Source: Pantoea coffeiphila (GTDB lineage: Bacteria > Pseudomonadota > Gammaproteobacteria > Enterobacterales > Enterobacteriaceae). Taken from it: DNA of 64,000 bases. Positions 56,777 to 64,000 of the stretch are shown here, piece after piece; the stretch's first letter is position 1, and the number at the start of each line of letters is the position of its first letter. The stretch covers positions 62,001 through 126,000 of the forward strand of contig NZ_JAFBFW010000009.1 in assembly GCF_016909495.1 (NCBI RefSeq), read 5' to 3'. Below the pieces are notes generated by a model. That model saw only the letters and a program-made list of their open reading frames with translations, searched no databases and was not told where the DNA came from. The position numbers and the translations under genes were made by a program.

Positions 56777-57892
56777 ATGAACGTTACCGCTGCCGTTATC
56801 AATCAAACCAACGCCCCCTATCAGCTGGAAGAATTGCAGCTGAGCCCCCTCCAGCCGGATGAAGTCAAAGTGAAGGTCGTCGCTTCCGGGATTTGCCACT
56901 CGGATGAAGCCGTGCGCGTAGGGGATGGCCCCTACACGTTTCCCGCCGTGTTAGGACACGAAGGCGCGGGTATTGTTGAAGAGGTCGGCAGCGCGGTAAA
57001 AGGCGTTAAGCCGGGTGACCACGTGGTGATGTCCTATGCCTGGTGCGGGCACTGTCCACAATGTCGGCACGGGCATCCCTCCCTTTGCCATGACTGGATA
57101 CCCCTGAACGAAGGCGGTTTTCGCCCGGACGGCAGCGCCATCTTCAGTAAAAAAGACGGTACGCCGGTAGCCAACTTCTTTTCACAGTCCTCCTTCGCCA
57201 CCCATACCCTGACCAAATTTCATAACCTGATCGTACTCGATAAAAAAATGGATCTGCGCCTGGCTGCACCGCTCGGCTGTGGGCTGTTAACCGGGGCGGG
57301 TACGGTATTTAACGGCCTGAAACCGGCCGCAGGTTCAACCATCGCCATTTTTGGTACGGGGGCCGTCGGTCTTGGCGCGATGATGGCGGCGAAAATTGCC
57401 GGCTGTAGAACCATTGTTGCCGTGGATATCCATGATTCACGCCTTGAACTGGCCCGGTCACTCGGCGCAACTCATACCATCAATAGCAAACAGCAGGATG
57501 CGCTGGCCGTTATCAAATCCCTGACTCAGAATGACGGGGTCAGTGCATCCGTTGATACCACCGGCCAGTCAGCGGTAATGAAAACGGCACTGGATGTCCT
57601 TGCTATCGGCGGCACGCTGGCTCCGGTGGCGGTTACACGCCATGATATTTCCTTCAACACCATGCGCGATCTGGTGGCCTCCAGCCGGCGTATGATCGGC
57701 GTACTGATGGGGGATGCCGTTCCACAAACCTCAATCCCGCAGCTGATTGACTATCACCAACGCGGCCTGTTCCCGATCGAGAAACTGGTGAAATTTTATG
57801 ACTTCAGCGATATCAATCAGGCCAGCCAGGATTCCGCCAGCGGCGCGACCATCAAGCCGGTACTGATTCTCGATAAGTCATATCGCCCCTGA
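56777..57892 (+). CDS. Zinc-dependent aryl-alcohol dehydrogenase
   Basis: This 371-residue medium-chain dehydrogenase probably oxidises a benzyl- or aryl-type alcohol to the aldehyde with NAD+, by resemblance to XylB-type enzymes. Catalytic zinc segment SGICHSDEA and GHEGAGIVEEVG, structural zinc cysteines CGHCPQCRHGHPSLC and NAD-binding GTGAVGLGAM are present. Ribosome site AAGGAA. It forms a two-gene operon with an aldehyde dehydrogenase 43 bp downstream, so alcohol to acid in two steps is inferred. It diverges from the pst operon but has no Pho box on its side. Confidence 0.88.
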   Translation: MNVTAAVINQTNAPYQLEELQLSPLQPDEVKVKVVASGICHSDEAVRVGDGPYTFPAVLGHEGAGIVEEVGSAVKGVKPGDHVVMSYAWCGHCPQCRHGHPSLCHDWIPLNEGGFRPDGSAIFSKKDGTPVANFFSQSSFATHTLTKFHNLIVLDKKMDLRLAAPLGCGLLTGAGTVFNGLKPAAGSTIAIFGTGAVGLGAMMAAKIAGCRTIVAVDIHDSRLELARSLGATHTINSKQQDALAVIKSLTQNDGVSASVDTTGQSAVMKTALDVLAIGGTLAPVAVTRHDISFNTMRDLVASSRRMIGVLMGDAVPQTSIPQLIDYHQRGLFPIEKLVKFYDFSDINQASQDSASGATIKPVLILDKSYRP

Positions 57893-57935
57893 ACAGACCG
57901 TTATCAGCCCATTAAAAAATCAAGGAACGAACGTC

Positions 57936-59261
57936 ATGGATAAGCAAACCCAGCATAAAATGAGTGCAGTTTTTGCCGAACAGAAAAAACTTTTTTTGTC
58001 CGGAGCCACCCAAAGCAATGCGTTTAAAAAAGCACAGCTGCTCAAATTGAAAGAGGCCGTTAATCATTACCGTACCGACCTTCGCCAGGCAATGGCGGTG
58101 GATTTAGGTCGCAGTGAAGAGGGCGTGGATAGCGGAGAAATTAAGCCGCTGCTTAATGAGATTGATTTTGCCCTGACCCATCTTGATGAGTGGACGCAGG
58201 AACAGTGCGTGCCCACACCCAGCGAACTCAGCCATACGCGGAGCTATATCAGTCGCGAAGGCTATGGCGTCGCCTATATTATTTCACCGTTTAACTATCC
58301 GGTTTATCTGACCGGTGGGCCGCTGGTGGGAGCGATCGTTGGCGGTAATACGGCAATCATTAAACCGTCAGAATCCACGCCAGAAACGTCAAAAGTCATT
58401 GAAAAAATAGTTAATAACACCTTCGACCCGACCTATGCTCACGTGTTCCAGGGCGCGCGCGAAGAGAATGAGTACCTGCTGTCGTTGCCGTTCGATCTGA
58501 TCTTTTTCACCGGCAGCCCTCAGGTGGGCAAAATCGTCATGGCCGCAGCGGCTAAAAATCTGACGCCGGTTCTGTTGGAGCTGGGCGGAAAATGCCCGGC
58601 GATTGTGCTGGCGGATGCCGACCTGGACCAGGCCGTGCAGGAACTGGTGGGAGCTAAAATGTTCAACAGCGGGCAAACCTGCGTGGCGCCGGATTATATT
58701 TATGCCGATAAGCGCATTAAAGAGAGCCTGGTCAACAAGCTGATCGCGGCGCTGAAAGCGAATTATCATCAGGCGGGCAGCAACGGTAGAATCATCACCG
58801 AACAGGCCTGGAGCAGGCTGGAAAATATTGTCGCCACCAGCAAAGGCAAGGTGTTGCGCTGTGGTGATGCAGATAAAACGCAGCGTTATTTCAGCCCGAT
58901 CGTCATTGATGATGCGAATTTCGATGACAGCTCAATGCAGGGCGAACTGTTCGGGCCGATTTTCCCGGTACTGACCTTTGAGGACGAAAGTGAAATCGCG
59001 ACAAATGTGAATACCCGGCACCCGAAACCGCTGGCGGCCTATGTATTTACTGTCGATCCTGAGCATGGCCGCGAGCTGATTGACACAATCCCTTCCGGGG
59101 ACGCCAGCATCAATACGCTGATGATGCACGCATCAACGCCATGGCTGCCGTTCGGCGGCGTTGGTCCATCAGGGATGGGCAGCTACCACGGTAAATACTC
59201 CTATGAAGCCTTTACCCATCAGAAATCAATACGCGTCAGAAAGGTTGTGAAACCGGCATAA
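57936..59261 (+). CDS. Aldehyde dehydrogenase (coniferyl/benzaldehyde type)
   Basis: This 441-residue NAD(P)+-dependent aldehyde dehydrogenase is of the shorter class 3-like branch. Active-site Glu lies in LLELGGKCPAIV and the catalytic Cys in NSGQTCVAPDY; the coenzyme region is FTGSPQVGKIV, and the C-terminus SYHGKYSYEAFTHQKSI is typical of coniferyl and fatty aldehyde enzymes. It would oxidise the aldehyde made by the preceding dehydrogenase. Ribosome site AAGGAA; followed by a hairpin. Confidence 0.92.
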   Translation: MDKQTQHKMSAVFAEQKKLFLSGATQSNAFKKAQLLKLKEAVNHYRTDLRQAMAVDLGRSEEGVDSGEIKPLLNEIDFALTHLDEWTQEQCVPTPSELSHTRSYISREGYGVAYIISPFNYPVYLTGGPLVGAIVGGNTAIIKPSESTPETSKVIEKIVNNTFDPTYAHVFQGAREENEYLLSLPFDLIFFTGSPQVGKIVMAAAAKNLTPVLLELGGKCPAIVLADADLDQAVQELVGAKMFNSGQTCVAPDYIYADKRIKESLVNKLIAALKANYHQAGSNGRIITEQAWSRLENIVATSKGKVLRCGDADKTQRYFSPIVIDDANFDDSSMQGELFGPIFPVLTFEDESEIATNVNTRHPKPLAAYVFTVDPEHGRELIDTIPSGDASINTLMMHASTPWLPFGGVGPSGMGSYHGKYSYEAFTHQKSIRVRKVVKPA

Positions 59262-59267
59262 GCAACG

Positions 59268-59293
59268 GGAGAGCAGGATATTCTGCTCTCCCT
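59268..59293 (+). terminator. Hairpin after the aldehyde dehydrogenase gene
   Basis: Perfect 10-bp stem GGGAGAGCAG / CTGCTCTCCC with a 6-nt loop directly after the stop codon; weak T content follows (TATATCTCTC). Confidence 0.65.
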
Positions 59294-59339
59294 ATATCTC
59301 TCTGCCCCACGGCGCTAAACGAATGACTAAACAGGGTGT

Positions 59340-60311
59340 TTAACGTGAGCACTCAATTCCTTCCATGGCCTGGCAGATAACATCGTCAAACTGGTGTGAC
59401 TGCTGAAGTTTTTCCGGCCACTGATAGTAGGGCAGATTCGCCTGTCGCGACTGTTCCTTACTTAACGCCTGAAGTCGGGTAAGCAAAGGCTCCAGCGCCT
59501 CTCCGCCGGGCAGCGTGGTGGTGCGAAAGACCGGATTGCCGTCAAGATAGCGTACGGCCTCCAGTTCCGGCGATAGCGTGACCGTGCCGTATTTCTCCCT
59601 TGCCAGGCGCTGCCAGAAAGGCCAGGCGGAGTAGCGCAGGGCATAAAGTTCAGCGCCTTTCAGCGGCGGCCGCGCCTGCAGTTTTTTCGACATGACGATT
59701 TCGCCGTTATACGCAGATTCGATCCAGCGTGTCATCCCCTCCAGCAGCCAGCCGACTTTAAACTGGGTGTAGCCGTACTGATAGAGGTGAAACAGCTCGT
59801 GGGCCGGGGTGGGATTAAGCGGTTGATTGAGCTTAGAACTGATGCGGATGGTCAGGGCACAGGGCAGCCAGTTACCGTCCTCTCCCTTCACCCGCGTGAC
59901 TTCGTCGAAGGCCATACCGTTGCCGCGCGGCAGGTCAAACAGATAAACATGGATGGCTTTTGCCAGCCGGTAACGCGGCTGTTCCAGCGGTGGAGTTAAT
60001 CGCAGCATCTTTTGATAGTACTGATTGGCGGCCTGCAGCTGGATCGCCACGTTTTTGACGTAGTCCGGCGTGCCGCTGCCGGTGGTGTCCTCCAGCGGTG
60101 GTGCATTGTCGCCGCTGCGGGTGTAGAAAATAACAAAAGGCTCGGCACGCAGGGTTTCCGTCAGCGGATGCTGCTGCAGGAAGGCGCTGTCTCGGCATTC
60201 CCCGGGCGCATCCATTGCAGGCTGCGGTGGACGCGCTGCCTGTACGCCGCCGGAGAGGCCTAACAACCCGCCCAGCCCCATCAGTATCGCCATCAACTTT
60301 TTCAGTAACAT
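59340..60311 (-). CDS. Secreted HExxH putative zinc metallopeptidase
   Basis: This 323-residue protein has a signal peptide (LMAILMGLGGLLGLSGGVQA, cleaved before ARPPQ), so it is periplasmic or secreted. The ATG at 60311 follows AGGAG. It has a zinc site HELFH (His171, Glu172, His175) and a downstream glutamate in WLLEGMTRWIE (Glu191 or Glu198), a gluzincin-type layout. TTGSGTPDYVKN near residue 80 resembles a calcium-binding loop of MXAN_6640-type metalloproteases. No family name was recognised with certainty. It lies next to the glmS 3' end, a site favoured by Tn7-like insertion, but no transposon ends were found. Confidence 0.7.
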   Translation of the reverse strand: MLLKKLMAILMGLGGLLGLSGGVQAARPPQPAMDAPGECRDSAFLQQHPLTETLRAEPFVIFYTRSGDNAPPLEDTTGSGTPDYVKNVAIQLQAANQYYQKMLRLTPPLEQPRYRLAKAIHVYLFDLPRGNGMAFDEVTRVKGEDGNWLPCALTIRISSKLNQPLNPTPAHELFHLYQYGYTQFKVGWLLEGMTRWIESAYNGEIVMSKKLQARPPLKGAELYALRYSAWPFWQRLAREKYGTVTLSPELEAVRYLDGNPVFRTTTLPGGEALEPLLTRLQALSKEQSRQANLPYYQWPEKLQQSHQFDDVICQAMEGIECSR

Positions 60312-60354
60312 GTCCTGCTCCTGCAACCCGTCCGAATAATCCCGCTGCCGAAAG

Positions 60355-60395
60355 ATAAAAAAAATCCAGCCGGCTGAGGGTCAGCAGGCTGGATT
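60355..60395 (-). terminator. Terminator after glmS
   Basis: A 14-bp stem with one mismatch (AATCCAGCCTGCTG / CAGCCGGCTGGATT on the minus strand), a 5-nt loop and a run of eight T. Ends the glmUS transcript. Confidence 0.92.
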
Positions 60396-60399
60396 ATAT

Positions 60400-60470
60400 T
60401 TTAGCCGGGATCTGCGAACAGATACGGCGGAACAGAAATTATTCTACGGTGACGGATTTCGCCAGGTTAC
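60400..60470 (-). other. Vacant attTn7 region at the glmS 3' end
   Basis: Tn7 inserts about 25 bp beyond the glmS stop, guided by the conserved last codons of glmS. Those codons ([13 protein letters not shown]) are conserved here and the insertion point, near 60414, carries no Tn7-like ends. Listed from knowledge of Tn7, not from a visible motif. Confidence 0.45.
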
Positions 60471-62268
60471 GCGGCTGATCAACATCGGTGCCCTTAATCA
60501 AGGCCACGTGATAGGAGAGCAGCTGTAGCGGTACGGTGTAGAAGATCGGTGCAATCACCTCTTCAACGTGCGGCAGCGGAATAATCCGCATTCCTTCGCT
60601 GCTGGCAAACCCGGCATCAACATCGGCAAACACGTACAGCAGGCCGCCGCGCGCACGAACTTCTTCAATGTTCGACTTCAGCTTTTCCAGCAGTTCGTTG
60701 TTTGGCGCCACCACGATCACCGGCATGTCGGCGTCAATCAGCGCCAGCGGGCCGTGCTTCAGCTCGCCCGCCGCATAGGCTTCCGCATGAATGTAGGAGA
60801 TCTCTTTCAGCTTGAGTGCCCCTTCCATGGCGATCGGGTACTGATCGCCACGGCCAAGGAACAGCGCATGCTGTTTGTCGGAGAAATCTTCCGCCAGCTC
60901 GGCAATCAGCTCATCCTGCGACAACATCTGCTCAATGCGGCTCGGCAGCGCCTGCAGGGCATGCACGATATCGTGCTCAACCTGCGGGTCGATACCTTTC
61001 AGGCGGCCCACACGCGCCACCAGCATCAGCAGCACGGTCAGCTGGGTGGTGAACGCTTTGGTAGAGGCCACGCCAATTTCAGTACCGGCTTTGGTCATCA
61101 GCGCCAGATCCGACTCGCGAACCAGTGAAGAACCCGCCACGTTGCAGATGGCCAGCGATCCCAGGTAGCCCAGCTCTTTTGACAGACGCAGCGCCGCCAG
61201 CGTATCGGCAGTTTCACCGGACTGTGAAAGAGTGATCAACAGGCTGTTTTTACGCACTGCGGATTTGCGGTAGCGGAACTCAGAGGCGATCTCCACGTCG
61301 CACGGCACGTTAGCCAGCGATTCAAACCAGTAGCGTGACACCATACCGGAGTTGTAGGAGGTACCGCAGGCCACAATCTGGATATGCTCAACGTTAGCCA
61401 GCAGAGCATCGGCATTTGGCCCCAGCTCGGAGAGATCCACCTCGCCGTGACTGAAACGCCCGCTCAGGGTGTTTTTAATCGCGACGGGCTGTTCATAAAT
61501 TTCTTTCTGCATATAGTGTCGATAAATCCCTTTATCACCGGCGTCATATTGCACGTTGGATTCAATTTCCGCACGTTTCACCGTATTGCCGTCGCGATCG
61601 AGGATGATCACGTCACGGCGGGTGATTTCAGCAATATCGCCTTCTTCCAGATAAACAAAGCGGCGAGTGACCGGCAACAGCGCCAGCTGATCGGAGGCGA
61701 TGAAGTTCTCACCCACACCGCGACCAATCACCAGCGGACTACCGGAGCGTGCCGCTACCAGCGTAGACGGATCGCGGCTGTCCATAATGACCATGCCGTA
61801 GGCACCGCGCAGCTGAGGAATGGTGCGCAGCACCACCTCACGCAGCGATCCGCCCTGTTTTTGCTCCCAGTGAACCAGATGGGCAACCACTTCGGTGTCG
61901 GTTTCGGAAGCAAATGAGTAACCGCGCTCGATCAACAGCTCGCGCAGCGGTTCGTGATTCTCGATAATGCCGTTGTGAACAATGATGATATGGTCGGAAA
62001 TATGCGGATGCGCATTGGCCTCCGACGGCTCTCCGTGAGTTGCCCAGCGGGTATGAGCAATACCGGTTCCCCCCACCAGCGGCGTTTCTTCCGCCGCTTC
62101 GGCCAGGTTAACGACCTTGCCCAAACGACGCAGACGGGTGACATGTCCCTGCTGGTCAACAACGGCCAGACCGGCGGAGTCATAACCGCGATACTCCAGA
62201 CGACGCAGGCCTTCAAGCAGGATTTCTGCAATATCACGCTGCGCTACAGCACCAACAATTCCACACAT
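60439..62268 (-). CDS. glmS: Glucosamine-6-phosphate synthase
   Basis: This 609-residue enzyme converts fructose-6-phosphate + glutamine to glucosamine-6-phosphate, the first step to UDP-GlcNAc. The N-terminal class II glutamine amidotransferase has nucleophile Cys2 (MCGIVG) and [11 protein letters not shown]; two SIS domains carry CGTSYNSG and [10 protein letters not shown]; the C-terminus is [13 protein letters not shown]. It follows glmU after 164 bp, as in E. coli, where the intercistronic region is the target of GlmZ small-RNA control. Confidence 0.98.
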   Translation of the reverse strand: MCGIVGAVAQRDIAEILLEGLRRLEYRGYDSAGLAVVDQQGHVTRLRRLGKVVNLAEAAEETPLVGGTGIAHTRWATHGEPSEANAHPHISDHIIIVHNGIIENHEPLRELLIERGYSFASETDTEVVAHLVHWEQKQGGSLREVVLRTIPQLRGAYGMVIMDSRDPSTLVAARSGSPLVIGRGVGENFIASDQLALLPVTRRFVYLEEGDIAEITRRDVIILDRDGNTVKRAEIESNVQYDAGDKGIYRHYMQKEIYEQPVAIKNTLSGRFSHGEVDLSELGPNADALLANVEHIQIVACGTSYNSGMVSRYWFESLANVPCDVEIASEFRYRKSAVRKNSLLITLSQSGETADTLAALRLSKELGYLGSLAICNVAGSSLVRESDLALMTKAGTEIGVASTKAFTTQLTVLLMLVARVGRLKGIDPQVEHDIVHALQALPSRIEQMLSQDELIAELAEDFSDKQHALFLGRGDQYPIAMEGALKLKEISYIHAEAYAAGELKHGPLALIDADMPVIVVAPNNELLEKLKSNIEEVRARGGLLYVFADVDAGFASSEGMRIIPLPHVEEVIAPIFYTVPLQLLSYHVALIKGTDVDQPRNLAKSVTVE

Positions 62269-62432
62269 AGTAAATTTTCCTGACTTAATGGCATTTCATA
62301 TGCCACCAGCGTTGTCTTCTGACCTGATTTTCCGGTATTTTCCGGTTCCCCGAGCCTTGTAGAGAGTGGGGATTATTTTTATGTTTACTGCTGTTTATCG
62401 CGGACCGGGGAGAACCCCAGCCCGTTAAAATA

Positions 62433-63809
62433 CTATTTTTTCTTTACCGGGCGCTGCCAGCTGGCATTCAGCTGCTGCTCTTTCCGATTGTAGACCAGCC
62501 CGGCGGCGGGCACGTCTTTCATAATAGTCGTTCCGGCAGCGATAGTGACGCCGTCAGCCACTTTTACCGGGGCGATGAGCTGAGTATCCGAGCCGACAAA
62601 CACATCATCGCCGATGATGGTTTTCGACTTATTTACGCCGTCGTAATTGCAGGTGATTGTACCTGCTCCAATATTTACGTTTGTACCAATCTCGGCATCA
62701 CCCAGATAGCTCAGATGACCCGCCTTGGAGCCTTTGCCGAGGCGTGCTTTTTTCATCTCAACAAAGTTACCGACATGGGCACCTTCTGCCAGCTCACTTC
62801 CCGGACGCAGGCGGGCGAATGGCCCGACGGTGCAGGCTTCGGCCAGCTGCGCATCTTCAATGACGGTGTACGGGCTGATAATACTGTCGTCGGCGATAAC
62901 GCTGTTTTTAATCACGCAGCCGCTGCCGATTTTTACCCGGTTACCCAGGGTGACGTGGCCCTCAATAATCACATTGGTATCAATCACCACATCGCGACCG
63001 TGCTCCAGCGTACCGCGCAGATCGAAGCGTGCCGGGTCCAGTAGCATCACCCCGGCCAGCAGCAGCTTTTCCGCCTGCTCGGCCTGATAAACGCGTTCCA
63101 GCGTAGCCAGCTGCAGGCGATTGTTGACGCCGTCGGTTTCCGTGGTGCGGGCAGGGTGCACCGCTTCAATATGGCGGCCTTCCTGATGCGCCAGCGCAAT
63201 GATATCGGTGATGTAGTATTCACCCTGGGCGTTGTTATTGGTGAGCTTGCTCAGCCAGCGCTTGAGGTCGGCACCATTGGCGATCAGGATACCGGTGTTG
63301 ATTTCGTTGATCTGCAGCTGTTCCGGCGCGGCATCTTTTTGTTCGATAATGCCAACCACATTGCCACCTTCCCGGATGATGCGGCCGTAGCCCGTTGGAT
63401 TATCCAGGATTACCGTCAGCAGGCCAATGCCGCCTTCGGGTTTAGCCGACTGCAGGCGGCGCAGGGTATCCACTGAGATCAGCGGCACGTCGCCGTACAG
63501 CATCAGAATATCTTCATCATCGGCAAAATGAGGTGCAGCCTGCTGCATCGCGTGCCCGGTTCCCAGCTGCTCGGCCTGGAGCACCCAATTCAGAGAGGTA
63601 TCATCCAGCGTGCTTTTCAGCAGATCGCCACCGTGACCGTAAACCAGATTAATCTGCTGCGCGTTTAACACCTTAGCGGCATCAATAACGTGCTGAACCA
63701 TCGGTTTTCCGGCCAGCAGGTGCAGCACTTTTGGCAGGTCGGAGTACATGCGGGTTCCTTTGCCAGCGGCAAGGATCACTACGCTCATCGGGCTGGTAGA
63801 CATAGACAT
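62433..63809 (-). CDS. glmU: Bifunctional GlmU (GlcN-1-P acetyltransferase / UDP-GlcNAc pyrophosphorylase)
   Basis: This 458-residue cytoplasmic trimer has an N-terminal nucleotidyltransferase domain ([28 protein letters not shown]) and a C-terminal left-handed beta-helix with hexapeptide repeats and acetyltransferase residues ([20 protein letters not shown]). It makes UDP-GlcNAc for peptidoglycan and lipopolysaccharide. The start may be Met1 at 63809 or the ATG at 63803, which sits at a better distance from AGGA. Upstream of glmS in the same operon. Confidence 0.98.
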   Translation of the reverse strand: MSMSTSPMSVVILAAGKGTRMYSDLPKVLHLLAGKPMVQHVIDAAKVLNAQQINLVYGHGGDLLKSTLDDTSLNWVLQAEQLGTGHAMQQAAPHFADDEDILMLYGDVPLISVDTLRRLQSAKPEGGIGLLTVILDNPTGYGRIIREGGNVVGIIEQKDAAPEQLQINEINTGILIANGADLKRWLSKLTNNNAQGEYYITDIIALAHQEGRHIEAVHPARTTETDGVNNRLQLATLERVYQAEQAEKLLLAGVMLLDPARFDLRGTLEHGRDVVIDTNVIIEGHVTLGNRVKIGSGCVIKNSVIADDSIISPYTVIEDAQLAEACTVGPFARLRPGSELAEGAHVGNFVEMKKARLGKGSKAGHLSYLGDAEIGTNVNIGAGTITCNYDGVNKSKTIIGDDVFVGSDTQLIAPVKVADGVTIAAGTTIMKDVPAAGLVYNRKEQQLNASWQRPVKKK

Positions 63810-63918
63810 CCTGATTCTTGTTTTGATGAGGAAAGTAAAGCGGTTTAGCGCTAAGAATACTACATTTTTCTTGGCCCGAAATTAGCTTTCAGAACGGTGG
63901 AAATCTCAAACGGCAGGC

Positions 63919-63952
63919 AAAAAAAATGCCAGTCAGTTTCCTGACTGGCATT
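63919..63952 (-). terminator. Terminator of the atp operon
   Basis: Perfect 12-bp stem AATGCCAGTCAG / CTGACTGGCATT with loop GAAA, followed on the minus strand by TTTTT. It lies just after the atpC stop. Confidence 0.93.
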
Positions 63953-63970
63953 CTGCAGCTTAAACCTGAG

Positions 63971-64000
63971 TTACATCGCTTTCTTGGTCAACTCAATGAC
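63971..64000 (-). CDS. atpC: ATP synthase epsilon subunit, last codons
   Basis: Only the final nine codons and the stop are in the window: on the minus strand they read VIELTKKAM, the C-terminus of E. coli AtpC. The position upstream of glmU agrees with the atp-glmUS order of enterobacteria. Confidence 0.85.
   Translation of the reverse strand, partial: VIELTKKAM

Noticed and set aside
60312..60438. Tn7-like insertion downstream of glmS
   Set aside because: No Tn7 end repeats, tns genes or target duplication are seen; only the glmS terminator and short sequence lie there.

Overview
The window is 64 kb of an enterobacterial chromosome and almost certainly Erwiniaceae (Erwinia or a close relative). 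Across gyrB-recF-dnaN-dnaA-rpmH-rnpA-yidD-yidC-mnmE, pst-phoU and glmUS-atpC the gene order and protein sequences follow the Escherichia coli backbone. A single small heat-shock gene (ibpA without ibpB), and accessory sugar and sulfur transport operons of the kind found in plant-associated genera, point to Erwinia/Pantoea. No tRNA, rRNA, CRISPR array, integrase or complete insertion sequence was seen.

Layout. 1-6.7 kb: end of yhjJ, a secreted alginate-lyase-type protein, kdgK, the AsmA-like yhjG and the MFS carrier yhjE. 6.7-14 kb is accessory: an orphan DUF2235 (Tle1-like) lipase, the magnesium importer mgtB with a likely 20-codon regulatory leader peptide and a 30-residue MgtR-like membrane peptide, two kinds of palindromic repeat, and an exported DUF4432 epimerase-like protein. 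14-29.5 kb is backbone: avtA, ibpA (sigma-32 promoter plus ROSE-type thermometer), yidQ, yidR, yidA, the gyrB-recF-dnaN-dnaA operon on the minus strand (with an ERIC-like element between dnaN and recF), then rpmH, rnpA, yidD, yidC and mnmE on the plus strand.

29.5-40 kb replaces the tna-mdtL-yidZ segment that follows mnmE in E. coli. It holds an AT-rich LysR-linked operon (74-residue unknown protein, NodU/TobZ-type carbamoyltransferase, HAD phosphatase), which is the best candidate for an undescribed system here. It also holds a six-gene operon of a branched-chain-amino-acid-type ABC importer with an SfnB-type flavin oxidoreductase, probably for scavenging an organosulfur compound. The backbone resumes with yieE, adeP and yieH. 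43-51.6 kb is accessory again: an orphan PTS EIIB domain, and a LysR-controlled sugar ABC importer with a GH4 enzyme carrying the CHEI signature of alpha-glucosidases, followed by what looks like the scar of a deleted GH13 gene and an MFS carrier. 51.8-56.5 kb is pstSCAB-phoU behind five 11-bp PhoB repeats. Then come an aryl-alcohol/aldehyde dehydrogenase pair, a secreted HExxH protein, glmS, glmU and the last codons of atpC.

How the genes work together. Alginate lyase and KdgK could feed unsaturated uronates through 2-keto-3-deoxygluconate. The liv-type transporter would bring in the substrate of the SfnB-like enzyme. The sugar importer would deliver an unphosphorylated alpha-glucoside to the GH4 enzyme. 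glmU and glmS make UDP-GlcNAc precursors. Functions given for the accessory operons are inferences from family and context; all coordinates and motifs were read directly from the sequence without database searches.
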